From: Tritonibacter horizontis
GTDB taxonomy: Bacteria > Pseudomonadota > Alphaproteobacteria > Rhodobacterales > Rhodobacteraceae
DNA: 64,000 nt
Assembly: GCF_001518015.1 (NCBI RefSeq)
Contig: NZ_LPUY01000012.1
Coordinates: forward strand, 151,541 to 215,540
Direction: 5' to 3'
Under the pieces are notes generated by a model. The model searched no databases. It had not been told where the DNA came from and saw nothing but the letters and a program-made list of their open reading frames with translations. Position 1 is the first letter of the stretch. Each line of letters begins with the position of its first letter. This document shows, piece after piece, positions 1 to 9,092 of this stretch. The position numbers and the translations under genes are program-made.

Positions 1-545
1 GTCAAGATATCAAAAGCAGCGAAGACGGATGTCTCCCAGACCGGAACAGGCACCGGTGCCGGGTCCATGATCACGCAGGCCCCAGCTTCGCGGCCAAGAC
101 GAGCGGCCTCCAAGGCGGCGTTCAGCGGGGTTTCGTTTTGCAGCAACACCACCCGCGCGTCCTTAAAAAGAGCGGCCTGCTCCCTCACATCTGCGGAGCT
201 TAGCGTCGCATTTGCCCCCGCAGCCAGCCGGATCATATTGTCCCCCTCCGGGCCGACGTCGATACAGGCCATGCCTGTCGCACTCTCAGTGACAGTTTTC
301 AGACCAAGGGTAATATGGGCGCGCTGCAGCGCCGCCACGGCTTCGCGTCCATAGCTGTCGTCACCAATCGCGCCAAGCATCGCCGTTTGCGCACCAAGCC
401 GCGTCGCCGCGACACATTGATTGGCCCCCTTGCCGCCCAGCGAAACGGCACTGTCACGCGCTGTCAGCGTCTCGCCGATCCCGGGCCAGCGATCCAGATA
501 CATTGTCAGGTCAATGTTGATACTGCCCACGACAACGACGGTCAA
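1..545 (-). CDS. rbsK: Ribokinase (3' part beyond window)
   Basis: Phosphorylates D-ribose to ribose 5-phosphate in the cytoplasm. About 181 codons are visible and the C-terminal catalytic half lies outside the window. Reading from a TTG at 545, the protein opens TVVVVGSINIDL, the N-terminal signature of the PfkB/ribokinase family, followed by the sugar-binding GGKGANQ motif near residue 41 and a DPAPVP strand near residue 165. No in-frame stop occurs in the visible part. The TTG overlaps the TGA of rbsD (TTGA), so the genes are translationally coupled. It is last of five genes in the ribose operon. The TTG start is inferred from the overlap. Confidence 0.9.
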   Translation of the reverse strand, partial: MTVVVVGSINIDLTMYLDRWPGIGETLTARDSAVSLGGKGANQCVAATRLGAQTAMLGAIGDDSYGREAVAALQRAHITLGLKTVTESATGMACIDVGPEGDNMIRLAAGANATLSSADVREQAALFKDARVVLLQNETPLNAALEAARLGREAGACVIMDPAPVPVPVWETSVFAAFDIL

Positions 546-946
546 AAAGCCACTCCGCAAATCAGGATAATATTGGCATAAGGCGTGGTCTCGCCGCTGC
601 GGATGATGGCCCGGGCCGTGGGGGTTCGGGCCTTGAAGGCGGCATGCGGTAGGCGGCTGATCGCAATTGGGGTCGGTCCGCCCCAACCGTCCATTTCCGA
701 CTGCACTTCGGCCACCAGTGCGGGCGCCGCCTCTTGCGCCAATATGGCCCCCTCGACACACAGTTCGTGTTTCAGGGCCCGCAGGACATCCAGGAACCCG
801 GGCGTCCCGGCGACCAGTGCCAGATCAATGACAGGGACATCCCTGGGAGTTGGCAGCCCGGCATCCGCTATCACGATTTCATCCAGATGCCCCAATGAGG
901 CAATCAACGCGCTCAGGTGACGGTTCAACAAAGGTGTACGTTTCAT
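542..946 (-). CDS. rbsD: D-ribose pyranase
   Basis: Interconverts the pyranose and furanose forms of ribose, giving ribokinase its substrate. The 134 residues match the usual length (about 130-139). The N-terminal stretch LGHLDEIVIADAGLP places His at residue 20 and Asp at residue 28, the same numbers as the E. coli RbsD catalytic pair, and the C-terminus ends YANIILICGVAF, typical of the family. The start ATG overlaps the permease stop (ATGA) and its stop overlaps the rbsK start. Its presence between permease and kinase is the best evidence that the first transporter is for ribose. Confidence 0.95.
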   Translation of the reverse strand: MKRTPLLNRHLSALIASLGHLDEIVIADAGLPTPRDVPVIDLALVAGTPGFLDVLRALKHELCVEGAILAQEAAPALVAEVQSEMDGWGGPTPIAISRLPHAAFKARTPTARAIIRSGETTPYANIILICGVAF

Positions 947-1941
947 GTCGCCGAATACTTTGCACGGTAGTGGTCCAGGATAACGGCCACGATAATAACC
1001 ACACCGGTGATCATTTGGCGCATGAAATCGTTCAATCCGATCAGGATCAGACCATTGGCCAGCACGCCAATGATAAAGGCTCCCAACAGCGTCCCGATCA
1101 CCGACCCACGCCCACCGGCAAGGCTGGTGCCGCCGATGATGACAGCAGCAATCGCGTTCAGCTCAAATCCGATCCCGGCAATGGGGCTCGAGATGCTCAG
1201 CCGCGCCATATAGATGATGGCAGCAATGCCCGCTGTGAAACCACAGATCGTAAACGCGGCGACCTTTAGCCAGAACACATGATGCCCCGCCAGTCGTACG
1301 GCTTCTTCGTTGTTGCCGATCCCATACAAAAGCCGGCCAAATACCGTCCAGTTCAGGACAAACCACGCCAGCAGGGTAATCAGCAGTGCCACCAGGAACA
1401 CCACCGGCACACCGTAGATCAGCGCCGACCCGAATTCTTCGAAGGCAAAGGGAAAGGAATAGATTGTCTGGGCATCCGACACATGCAGCGCTGCCCCGCG
1501 GGCGATGTTCAGCATTCCCAGCGTGATGATGAAGGACGGCAACCCCCAATAGGCGCTGATAACCCCGTTCAGCAGCCCGGATATCAGGCCGGTCAGCAAT
1601 CCCGCCACACAGGCCAGCGCGATCAATTCGACAACACCCAACCCGGGCAATGTGATGGCCTTGCCCGCGACCACGGCCGCAAAAGCCATGACCGAACCAA
1701 CCGACAGATCAATGCCTCCGATCAGGATCACAAAGGTCATACCCACTGCGAGGATCAGGTTGATCGTAATCTGGGTCAGGATGTTGGTAATATTATTGGC
1801 CGTCAAAAAGAACTCTGACGCGAGCGAGAAGAACAGTATCAGCGCCAACAATGCCAGTCCGATCCCGGCGTTATTGATGATTGCGCGCACCGAGACCGCG
1901 CGGCGCGACGGGGCTGAAAGCATCCGGGTTTCGGTGGTCAT
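943..1941 (-). CDS. rbsC: Ribose ABC transporter permease
   Basis: Inner-membrane channel subunit of the ribose importer (BPD_transp_2 family). At 332 residues with 8-10 hydrophobic segments it has the normal length. The family motif VGMTFVILIGGIDLSVGSVMAF lies around residues 65-87, and the GIGFELNAIAAVIIGGTSLAGGRGS segment, the coupling region of this family, lies around residue 240-265. The start ATG overlaps the stop of the ATPase gene (ATGA), and the stop overlaps rbsD. Ribose specificity is inferred from the neighbours, not from the permease itself. Confidence 0.92.
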   Translation of the reverse strand: MTTETRMLSAPSRRAVSVRAIINNAGIGLALLALILFFSLASEFFLTANNITNILTQITINLILAVGMTFVILIGGIDLSVGSVMAFAAVVAGKAITLPGLGVVELIALACVAGLLTGLISGLLNGVISAYWGLPSFIITLGMLNIARGAALHVSDAQTIYSFPFAFEEFGSALIYGVPVVFLVALLITLLAWFVLNWTVFGRLLYGIGNNEEAVRLAGHHVFWLKVAAFTICGFTAGIAAIIYMARLSISSPIAGIGFELNAIAAVIIGGTSLAGGRGSVIGTLLGAFIIGVLANGLILIGLNDFMRQMITGVVIIVAVILDHYRAKYSAT

Positions 1942-3467
1942 GCGATTGTTCCTTCTTCGGTTCCATTCTGGCCATACGCCAGCTTGAGAATATGTTCTTC
2001 TGTGAAATCGTCCCTTGAAACGCTGCCGACGATCCGGTGGTTTGCCATGACGAGAATCCTGTCACATAGGGTCATCAGTTCGGGCAATTCCGACGACACG
2101 ATCAGCAACCCGGCACCCTCCTGCGCGAGCTTGCGCAGGATGCCGTAGATCTCTGCTTTGGCTCCGACGTCGACGCCGCGGGTGGGTTCGTCAAGGATCA
2201 ACACCTCGGGGGTTCGGGCCAGCCATTTGGCAAGAACGACCTTTTGCTGATTGCCGCCCGACATGCTGCTAGCGGCGTCGGAGACACTGCCGCACTTGAT
2301 CTGTAGCTTGGCCCGATGATCCTCGGCCCGTTGCCGTTCCAGTCCAAAACGCATCAGCCCGTGCCCGGACACCGATGCCATATTGGCGAGCGAGACATTT
2401 GCCGATATCGGCATATCCAGGATCAAGCCTTCTTCTTTACGGTCCTCCGTGACAAAGGCGATGCCCGCGGAGATGGCGTCGCGTGGCGACCGGAACACCA
2501 TGGGAGTCCCGTTGCGAGCCAGGTGGCCTGACACAATCGGATCGGCGGCAAAAATGCCGCGTAGAAATTCAGTCCGCCCGGCGCCGACCAGACCGGCGAT
2601 CCCGACGATTTCGCCATAGTGGACAGCAATATCCAGCCCCTCCGGATGTGGGTTGCTGGCGACCTTCAGGTTGTGCGTCGACAGTGCACATTTACCGCTG
2701 ATGTCCCTGTTCTGATAGGTGTTGCGCTCTGTGGCCAGTTCACGGCCCACCATATGACGGACGACGGCGGCGGGGGTGGTCTCGGCGATCACTTCGGTCG
2801 CGATCGTCTTTCCATTGCGAAAGATCGTCACCCGGTCACAAATGGCAAAGACTTCATTCAGATGGTGGGTGACAAAAACCACCGTGACACCCCGGCTTTT
2901 GATATCGGCGACGATGTCAAACAGCCGCTTGGTTTCCCGTTCGGTCAAGGTCGCTGTCGGTTCGTCCAGGATCAGAATTGAACTGTCCGATTGCAATGCG
3001 CGGGCGATTTCGACCAATTGCCGATGTGCAATTCCCAATGACTGCACCGTGGCGCGGACATCAATGTCGCCCAGACCGATCGCATCCAGCGCAGCACGGG
3101 CGCGACGATTCATCTCGGCGCGGTCCAATATGCCAAAACGGGTGCGGGGCATCGCCTCGATTGAGATATTTTCTGCGACACTCAAATGGTTCAGCAGATT
3201 AAATTCTTGATGCACCACTTGGAGCCCACGGGCTTTTGCCTCATGCGGGCTATCGGGGCGGTAGGGCGCATCGTCCAAAACAATGTCACCTGAATCGAAG
3301 GGAAACGCGCCAGACAGTGTCTTGATCAATGTCGATTTGCCCGCGCCGTTCTCACCGACAAGTGCGTGTGTTTCCCCGCGCGTCAGCGAAAAACTGACCC
3401 CATCCAATGCCCGCACCCCGCCAAAGTGCTTTTTCAGCTCACTGACCGTCAGGATATTCTGTGGCAT
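1938..3467 (-). CDS. rbsA: Ribose ABC transporter ATPase (tandem NBD)
   Basis: Cytoplasmic ATPase that powers the RbsBC importer. It has two fused nucleotide-binding domains, as in all RbsA/MglA/AraG proteins. The first has Walker A GENGAGKST near residue 40 and Walker B ILILDEPTA. The second has the degenerate GLVGAGRTE loop, signature MSGGNQQK and Walker B VLILDEPTRGVDVG. The start at 3467 (509 aa) was chosen because GGAGAGG lies just upstream; an in-frame GTG at 3515 would add 16 residues without a good ribosome-binding site. Its stop overlaps rbsC. Confidence 0.93.
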   Translation of the reverse strand: MPQNILTVSELKKHFGGVRALDGVSFSLTRGETHALVGENGAGKSTLIKTLSGAFPFDSGDIVLDDAPYRPDSPHEAKARGLQVVHQEFNLLNHLSVAENISIEAMPRTRFGILDRAEMNRRARAALDAIGLGDIDVRATVQSLGIAHRQLVEIARALQSDSSILILDEPTATLTERETKRLFDIVADIKSRGVTVVFVTHHLNEVFAICDRVTIFRNGKTIATEVIAETTPAAVVRHMVGRELATERNTYQNRDISGKCALSTHNLKVASNPHPEGLDIAVHYGEIVGIAGLVGAGRTEFLRGIFAADPIVSGHLARNGTPMVFRSPRDAISAGIAFVTEDRKEEGLILDMPISANVSLANMASVSGHGLMRFGLERQRAEDHRAKLQIKCGSVSDAASSMSGGNQQKVVLAKWLARTPEVLILDEPTRGVDVGAKAEIYGILRKLAQEGAGLLIVSSELPELMTLCDRILVMANHRIVGSVSRDDFTEEHILKLAYGQNGTEEGTIA

Positions 3468-3588
3468 CGGCCTCTCCGGCGCTGCTTTCTGGGCTGCGTT
3501 CATTTTAGGTATCACTTTGCTGATTTTCCGAAGGTGCTGCGATTGGGCGTGACCGCACGAGCGGCGATCACGCCCCTTGCACGACGAT

Positions 3589-4509
3589 CTACTTCTTAGT
3601 GACCAGCTCGATGTTGGTCTTCACCCAGCCTTCCAGCTCGGGTCCGCCTGCAACCACTTCAAGCGCCAGATCAATTGCATCTGCCGCCATTTTCTGACCG
3701 AACTGGTCCACTGTGGCCAACATCCGGCCATCTTCAATCATCGGACCAACGGCAGGCACATTGTCGAACCCGACAACCAGAATGTCGTCACGTCCCGCAT
3801 TTTCCAGCGCTTTGACCACACCGATGGCCATGGAATCATTGGCAGCCATCACGCCCTGAAGATCGGGGTGGGCGGTCAGCATCGTGGAAAACACCTGATT
3901 TGCCTCTTCGGTTTCCCAATGGGCCGTGCGGCTATCCAGCAAATCGAGTTTGTATTCTGCGACAGAATCCTCAAATCCAAGTCGGCGCTGGGTTGCGTTA
4001 TCCGCCCCGGGGTTGCCTTCGATGATGACCACCTTGGCACCTTCGCCCAATGCCTGAGCCAACGCATCGCCGGCCATCTTTGCCCCTCCGCGATTGTCAG
4101 GACCAACAAAGGCCAGCTCAAGCCCCTGTTCCTTTTTTGCATCCGCATCCAGTGAGACGTCGAAGTTCACAACTGTGATCCCGGCGGCGATGGCCTTTTT
4201 GATCGGTCGCACCATTGCCTTGGAATCTGCGGGCGCGATCACGATGGCATCAACGCCTTGGGTGATAAAGTTTTCGACTGCGTTGATCTGGCTTTCAAAG
4301 TCGGTTTCATTCTGCATCCCAACGGCGCGCAGCTCGTAATCACCCCGTTCCGCTGCATGAGCTTCTGCACCCTCCAGCATGTTTTGGAAAAATTCATTCG
4401 CCAGTGATTTCATGACCAGCCCAACGACCGGCTTGTCCTCAGCAATTGCCGGTGCGGCAAGCAAAGAAAGAGCGGTCGCAGCCGAGGCTACGATATTGTA
4501 AAATTTCAT
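3589..4509 (-). CDS. rbsB: Ribose-type periplasmic sugar-binding protein
   Basis: Solute receptor of the ribose importer (Peripla_BP_4 family). The start ATG at 4509 follows GGGAGGAAAA and opens a clear Sec signal peptide, MKFYNIVASAATALSLLAAPAIAE, cleaved after AIA. The mature protein begins DKPVVGLVMKSLANEFFQNM, typical of RbsB, and contains VDAIVIAPADSKAM and the hinge segment VVGFDNVPAVGPMIEDG. It totals 306 residues. It is first in the ribose operon and a 122-bp gap to rbsA may hold an attenuating structure. A more upstream ATG would spoil the signal peptide. Confidence 0.92.
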   Translation of the reverse strand: MKFYNIVASAATALSLLAAPAIAEDKPVVGLVMKSLANEFFQNMLEGAEAHAAERGDYELRAVGMQNETDFESQINAVENFITQGVDAIVIAPADSKAMVRPIKKAIAAGITVVNFDVSLDADAKKEQGLELAFVGPDNRGGAKMAGDALAQALGEGAKVVIIEGNPGADNATQRRLGFEDSVAEYKLDLLDSRTAHWETEEANQVFSTMLTAHPDLQGVMAANDSMAIGVVKALENAGRDDILVVGFDNVPAVGPMIEDGRMLATVDQFGQKMAADAIDLALEVVAGGPELEGWVKTNIELVTKK

Positions 4510-4598
4510 GTTTTCCTCCCAAGAATTCAGCTTCCCTGCGGGAATCAACCCGCCCTCAAAGCATGCTGAACGTGACCATGAAGCTCACATCCTGTCAA

Positions 4599-4614
4599 TA
4601 TGAAACGTTTCATA
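4599..4614. promoter_or_regulatory. LacI/RbsR-type operator palindrome upstream of rbsB
   Basis: TATGAAACGTTTCATA is a perfect 16-bp palindrome 89 bp before the rbsB start. The core GAAACGTTTC, with CG at the centre, is the known half-site arrangement of LacI/GalR-family regulators such as RbsR. The only regulator encoded nearby is GntR-type, so the cognate LacI protein should lie elsewhere, perhaps downstream of rbsK. Function is inferred. Confidence 0.75.
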
Positions 4615-4756
4615 AATACTGGATCAGACTTTTGGGGAGCCAGCCCAAGCCGCTCTGAGGTGGCCGATCAGTTCTGAATTCACCGAAAGTCTTGACTGGT
4701 TTTCGACCCGGATTGGCTCATGTCCTGACTGTTCCAGAGCCGCGCCGCTGCCGGTC

Positions 4757-5503
4757 TCATGGGTCGGGTTTCGGCGCCGATGTGGTGCGGGCAGCAAGAG
4801 TATTTAATTCACGGGCGGCGAGGGCGATCAACCCGGCCATAAGGTCGCGCGACTTGGCGCTGTCGCGCATCCGGATCGCTTCGAGCACAGCACCGTGCGT
4901 GTCCAGAGACGCCGAAAAGTTCTGCGCCGAGGGGGTGGTTAGGCGAAAGCTCATGCGCAAGGCGGAGCCGATCACCGCGCCAAAGTTGGCGAAAATCTCG
5001 TTCTTGGAGGCCATGAGAATGGACAGGTGAAAATCTTCGTCCGCTTCGACCGTGCTCTCGATGTCGTCGGTCTGGCCGGCACACATGCGGTCATAGGCGG
5101 TCTGGATCCGGCCAAGGTCGGTCCCGTCCGCCCGTAGCGCGGCCATTTCTGCGGCGGCCGGTTCGATGACTTGCCGGGCCTCGGTCAGCGCGCGGATGAA
5201 ATTGACGTCTGGTGGCAATCGTTCGCGCCAGGCAAGGATGTCGCTGTCCAGGTGGTTCCACTGCTCTGACGGCAGGACGACAGTGCCGATGCGGGGACGG
5301 CTCTCGATCAGGCCCTTGCCGGCCAGGGTCCGCACGCTTTCGCGCAGCGCCGTGCGGCTGACGGCCATCTCCTCGCTCATCTCTGCTTCAGTCGGCAACC
5401 GACTGCCGGGCGAAAACTCGCCCGACAGGATCCTTTGCGCCAGCGTACTGGTCACCATTTCGCGTTGGCGCGGGGGGGCAGGTTTCGCCTTGTTGATCGC
5501 CAT
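4757..5503 (-). CDS. FadR-subfamily GntR transcriptional regulator
   Basis: Probable sugar- or sugar-acid-responsive repressor, 248 residues. The N-terminal winged helix has the GntR signature LAQRILSGEFSPGSRLPTEAEMSEEMAVSRTALRESVRTLAGKGLIESRPRIGT at about residues 22-75. The rest is an FCD ligand-binding domain with the EARQVIEPAAAEMAA and EADEDFHLSILMAS segments, whose Asp/His residues bind a metal in this family. GAGG precedes the ATG, which is 6 bp after the stop of the permease gene, so it is the last gene of the second sugar operon. The candidate operator is at 11047-11061. Confidence 0.9.
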   Translation of the reverse strand: MAINKAKPAPPRQREMVTSTLAQRILSGEFSPGSRLPTEAEMSEEMAVSRTALRESVRTLAGKGLIESRPRIGTVVLPSEQWNHLDSDILAWRERLPPDVNFIRALTEARQVIEPAAAEMAALRADGTDLGRIQTAYDRMCAGQTDDIESTVEADEDFHLSILMASKNEIFANFGAVIGSALRMSFRLTTPSAQNFSASLDTHGAVLEAIRMRDSAKSRDLMAGLIALAARELNTLAARTTSAPKPDP

Positions 5504-5509
5504 GCGTCC

Positions 5510-6499
5510 TCAGTTCTTGTTCAAACGGTACTCTGCCAGAAAAACGGCAAGGATGAGAAGCGTTCCCTTTGCCAGCATCTGGTAGAAGGTGGGAACCGCA
5601 GTCAGGATCATGCCATTGTTGAGAACGCCGATGATGGCAACCCCAAGCAGCGCACCGACCACGGTCCCCCGGCCGCCCTGCATCGCGCATCCACCAAGGA
5701 ACGCTGCCGTGATTGCCTCCAGTTCCAGGCCGTCGGAACCGGAAATCGGCTGGCCCGACCCGGTGCGCGCGGCCAGCAGGATGCCACCCACGCCCGCCAT
5801 GACGCCTGACACGACGTAGATGGCAACGCGGTAATTTGGGATCTTCAGGCCGGACAGACGCGCCACGATGGGGTTGCCGCCGATGGCATAGTAGTTCCGG
5901 CCGACGATGCTCTTGTGCATGAAGGTATAAAACCCGATGGCAACCGCGATCAGGACCCAGATCGGAGCAGGCAGGCCAAGGATGCGACCGGTTCCGATCC
6001 AGCGGAACGAGTCGTTGAAGATCGAGATCGACTGGCCGTTCGACAGGATGAAAGCGACGCCGCGAAAGATCGCCATGGTGCCCAGCGTCACGATGACCGC
6101 GTTGATCCGCCCGTAGGTAATCAGCAGCCCGTTCACCAGACCGGCCAGTCCGCCGATCACGATGCCCGCCAACAGGCCCAGCCCCGCCATATCGGTCGCC
6201 TGGATCGTCATCGCGGTGGCGACGGTCGTCAAGCCGACGATCGAACCGACCGAGATATCAAGTCCGCCGGAAACGATCACCCCGGTCTGCGAGATCGCCA
6301 GAACGCCAAGGATCGCCACGCCCATGCCGATGTTCAAGAGGTTGCGCGTCGAAAAGAAAACATCGCCGCGCAGCACGCCAAAGATGACCAGAAGCCCGAC
6401 AAGAGCCACCAGCAGGCTGATGTTGTGGATGCCGATACGTTCAATGACACGGTGCATGCTGATCCCTTCGTTTGGGGTGTTGGTGGTGTGGTCGGTCAT
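5510..6499 (-). CDS. Sugar ABC transporter permease (RbsC/AraH type)
   Basis: Membrane channel subunit of the second sugar importer, 329 residues with about nine membrane segments. The family motif SQTGVIVSGGLDISVGSIVGL lies near residues 70-90 and LELEAITAAFLGGCAMQGGRGTVVG near residue 255-280. AAGGAGCGG precedes the ATG, which overlaps the ATPase stop (ATGA). The neighbouring AraF-like binding protein and sugar-acid dehydratase suggest an aldose such as L-arabinose, galactose or fucose as substrate; the permease alone does not decide this. Confidence 0.88.
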   Translation of the reverse strand: MTDHTTNTPNEGISMHRVIERIGIHNISLLVALVGLLVIFGVLRGDVFFSTRNLLNIGMGVAILGVLAISQTGVIVSGGLDISVGSIVGLTTVATAMTIQATDMAGLGLLAGIVIGGLAGLVNGLLITYGRINAVIVTLGTMAIFRGVAFILSNGQSISIFNDSFRWIGTGRILGLPAPIWVLIAVAIGFYTFMHKSIVGRNYYAIGGNPIVARLSGLKIPNYRVAIYVVSGVMAGVGGILLAARTGSGQPISGSDGLELEAITAAFLGGCAMQGGRGTVVGALLGVAIIGVLNNGMILTAVPTFYQMLAKGTLLILAVFLAEYRLNKN

Positions 6500-8031
6500 T
6501 GGTCCGCTCCTTCGAGTTGTGCCCCGGCAGTGCGCTGCCCAAGGGGGATGGCCGCGGCCATGATGTTTTGTTCGGTCGCTTGGCTGCGGTCGAATGCCGC
6601 ACGAATGCCGCCCTCGGCCATCACGAGCACGCGGTCGGAAAGGCCGAGCAGTTCCGGCAGTTCTGACGAAATGACGATGACGCCCAGCCCCTGAGTGTCG
6701 GTCAGGCTGCGGATCAGGTCATAGATTTCAGACCGCGCGCCCACGTCGATGCCTCGGGTCGGCTCATCCAGGATCAGCACTTTGAGATCGCTCGCCAGCC
6801 AGCGGGTCAGGACCACCTTCTGCTGGTTGCCGCCCGACAGCGAGGTGATCGGGGCGTCCAGTGATGACGCCTTGAGCCGCATCTGTTTCGAGATACCGGA
6901 AATCAGCTACAGCGCCTTGGCCCGACTGAAGAAGCCACCGGTTGATACCTTTTTTGGTACGCAAAGCACGGCGTTTTCAAGGATGGTCTGCATCAGCAGC
7001 AGGGCTTCTTCTTTGCGGTCCTCGGGGGCAAAACCGATACCGGCGGCGATGGCCGCTGCGGTATCGCCCGCGGGCAGATCTTTGCCGCCAACGCGGACCG
7101 CCCCGGCAGTGCGGCGGTGAAAGCCAAAGATACCCTTGGCCAGTTCGGACCGCCCGGCTCCGATCAGCCCGCCAATGCCCAGGACCTCACCCGCGCGCAG
7201 TTGCAGGGTGACATCAGAGACGTGGTCGGTGCTCATGCCCGCAACATCGAGAATGACATCGCCGGTCGCGGGGGCGCGGGCAGGGAACATATCCGACAGA
7301 GGCCGCCCGACCATCAGCCGGGTGATCTGCGCCTCCGTGATCCCATCAGCCGACAGGTCGTCGACCAATCTGCCGTCCCGCAGCACCGCCACACGGTCGG
7401 CCAGTTCGGTAATCTCTGCCAACCGATGCGAGATATAGATCACCGCGACGCCTTCCCGGCGCAGGCGCCGGATCAGGGTGAACAGGCGGCCGGTCTCTTC
7501 GTCGGTCAACGAAGACGTCGGCTCGTCAAAGGCGATCAACTTGCCGCCCGCCTGCACCGCGCGCATGATTTCGATCATCTGACGCTGGGCAGGGCCGAGA
7601 CCGGCGCAGAGCTGCCGGGGGCGGAGTTCCTTTGCCATACCAAAGGACGTGAGCCGCGCCTCGGTGTCCGCATAGAGCCGGGACCAGTCAAGGAAATGGC
7701 GGCCCTTACGCGGCAAGTCGCCGGCAAAAATGTTCTCGGCCACGGTCAGATCGGGCACGATCTCGGGCTCCTGATGGATCACCCGGATCCCGGCCGCATG
7801 GGCCTCGCGGGGCTGTGTAAAGCTGACCGGGCGCCCGTCGATATGGATGCTGCCACGGGTCGGAGGGAACACGCCTTCAAGCAGGCGCATCATGGTGGAT
7901 TTACCGGCGCCGTTCTCGCCCACCAGCGCCAGGACTTCGCCGAGATGAAACTCAAGGGTGATGTCGGTGAGGGCCTGCACCGGGTCAAAATGCCGGCTCA
8001 GCCCGTCGATCCGCAAAAAGGGGGTCGTCAT
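6496..8031 (-). pseudogene. Sugar ABC transporter ATPase broken by an in-frame TAG
   Basis: Tandem-domain sugar ATPase of the MglA/AraG type that would be 511 residues long. The first part (8031-6907) carries Walker A GENGAGKST, EPTSSLTDEE and the start of the second domain (GGLIGAGRSE). It stops at a TAG at 6909-6907, and the same frame continues without a gap into ISKQMRLKASSLDAPITSLSGGNQQK and VLILDEPTRGIDVG, ending at 6496. The lesion is thus one nonsense codon, consistent with a CAG or AAG to TAG change. Without the second LSGGNQ and Walker B the transporter should not work unless the codon is suppressed. A sequencing error is the main alternative. Confidence 0.88.
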
Positions 8032-8090
8032 GAGGCTCTCCTTCAGGGTCAGGTCGTTGCGGGCGGCGCAAGGCCGCCCGCCCGCGCCGG

Positions 8091-9065
8091 TCAGTTGCAG
8101 AGCCGGTCAGAGTAGTCGTCGAAGTTGGACAGGGTGACAAATTCCGGATCGGAATAGGTCGCCATCGGCAGCGGCGTGCCGTCCTTGATCGACGCCAGGA
8201 GCAGGTTTACCGCGTCGCGCCCGTGGTTCGCGGAGTTCAGCCACATGGTCCCCCTGAACGCCGAGCTGCGCGCATTGCCGAAGGCGTCGCAGGCGCGGCT
8301 GCCGTCGATGCCGATGCCAATGCCGGCCTCTGCCGCATAGCCTGAGTTCTCCATCGCCCGAGCCGCTCCCAGCACCCCGTCATCGTTGCAGGCAAAGAAA
8401 ATCCAGTGATCGTACTGCGGGTTTGCGGTCAGAGTGGTGGTCATCACGTCGATGGCGTTGACCATGGTGTTGTCATAGGCTGCGCGCACGATTTGCTCTT
8501 CCGTCAGGTCCGACTGCGCCAGCAGCGCCTTCTCGGCCCCGCCGTTGCGCTGCATGCAGGTGTCGGCCTTGCGGTCCTCGATCGACACAATCCCGACCGA
8601 GCCCTTGTCCCAGCCGCTGTCCTCGTAGAACTTCGCAAGGTTTTCGCCGACGCGTTCCCCGATGGCAAAGGCGTTGAGGCCAACATAGGGCACTGGGTTG
8701 CCGTCTTGGTCCTGGATGTCGTCATCCACCGCGATCAGCGGAACGCCGGCCTCTGCGGCGCGCGCGGCGACCACCGGGCCAAGCGCCCGGTCGGGCACCA
8801 CGATGGCGATGCCGTCGACACCGTCACCGATCATGGTATCCAGCGTGGTGATCGCAAGGTCGGCGTTGAATTGAACGTCCTGGCTGACGAACTCTGCGCC
8901 GCCTGCCTCGGCGGCCTCAGCCGCGCCCGAAACCTCGGCCACAAACCAGGGGTGATCGCCCATCTTGTTGATGTAGCCGATCTTGAGGGCCTCTGCCTGC
9001 GCAGCGCCTCCAAGCGGACCGATCAGCCCGGCAATGCAGGCAGCGGTCAATTTCAGGTGTTTCAT
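8091..9065 (-). CDS. AraF-like periplasmic sugar-binding protein
   Basis: Solute receptor of the second sugar importer, 324 residues from the ATG at 9065, which follows GGGAGGAG. It has a Sec signal peptide (MKHLKLTAACIAGLIGPLGGAAQA) and a periplasmic-binding fold. The segments HWIFFACNDDGVLGAARAMENSGY and IGIGIDGSRACDAF resemble the ligand-binding lobe of L-arabinose-binding protein AraF (NDSTVLGGVRATEG, IGIGINGVDA in E. coli). The substrate is therefore probably an aldopyranose such as L-arabinose, D-galactose or L-fucose; this is inference. It lies between the SDR and the broken ATPase. Confidence 0.88.
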   Translation of the reverse strand: MKHLKLTAACIAGLIGPLGGAAQAEALKIGYINKMGDHPWFVAEVSGAAEAAEAGGAEFVSQDVQFNADLAITTLDTMIGDGVDGIAIVVPDRALGPVVAARAAEAGVPLIAVDDDIQDQDGNPVPYVGLNAFAIGERVGENLAKFYEDSGWDKGSVGIVSIEDRKADTCMQRNGGAEKALLAQSDLTEEQIVRAAYDNTMVNAIDVMTTTLTANPQYDHWIFFACNDDGVLGAARAMENSGYAAEAGIGIGIDGSRACDAFGNARSSAFRGTMWLNSANHGRDAVNLLLASIKDGTPLPMATYSDPEFVTLSNFDDYSDRLCN

Positions 9066-9092
9066 GGTTTCTCCTCCCAATGAAAGTGTGGT

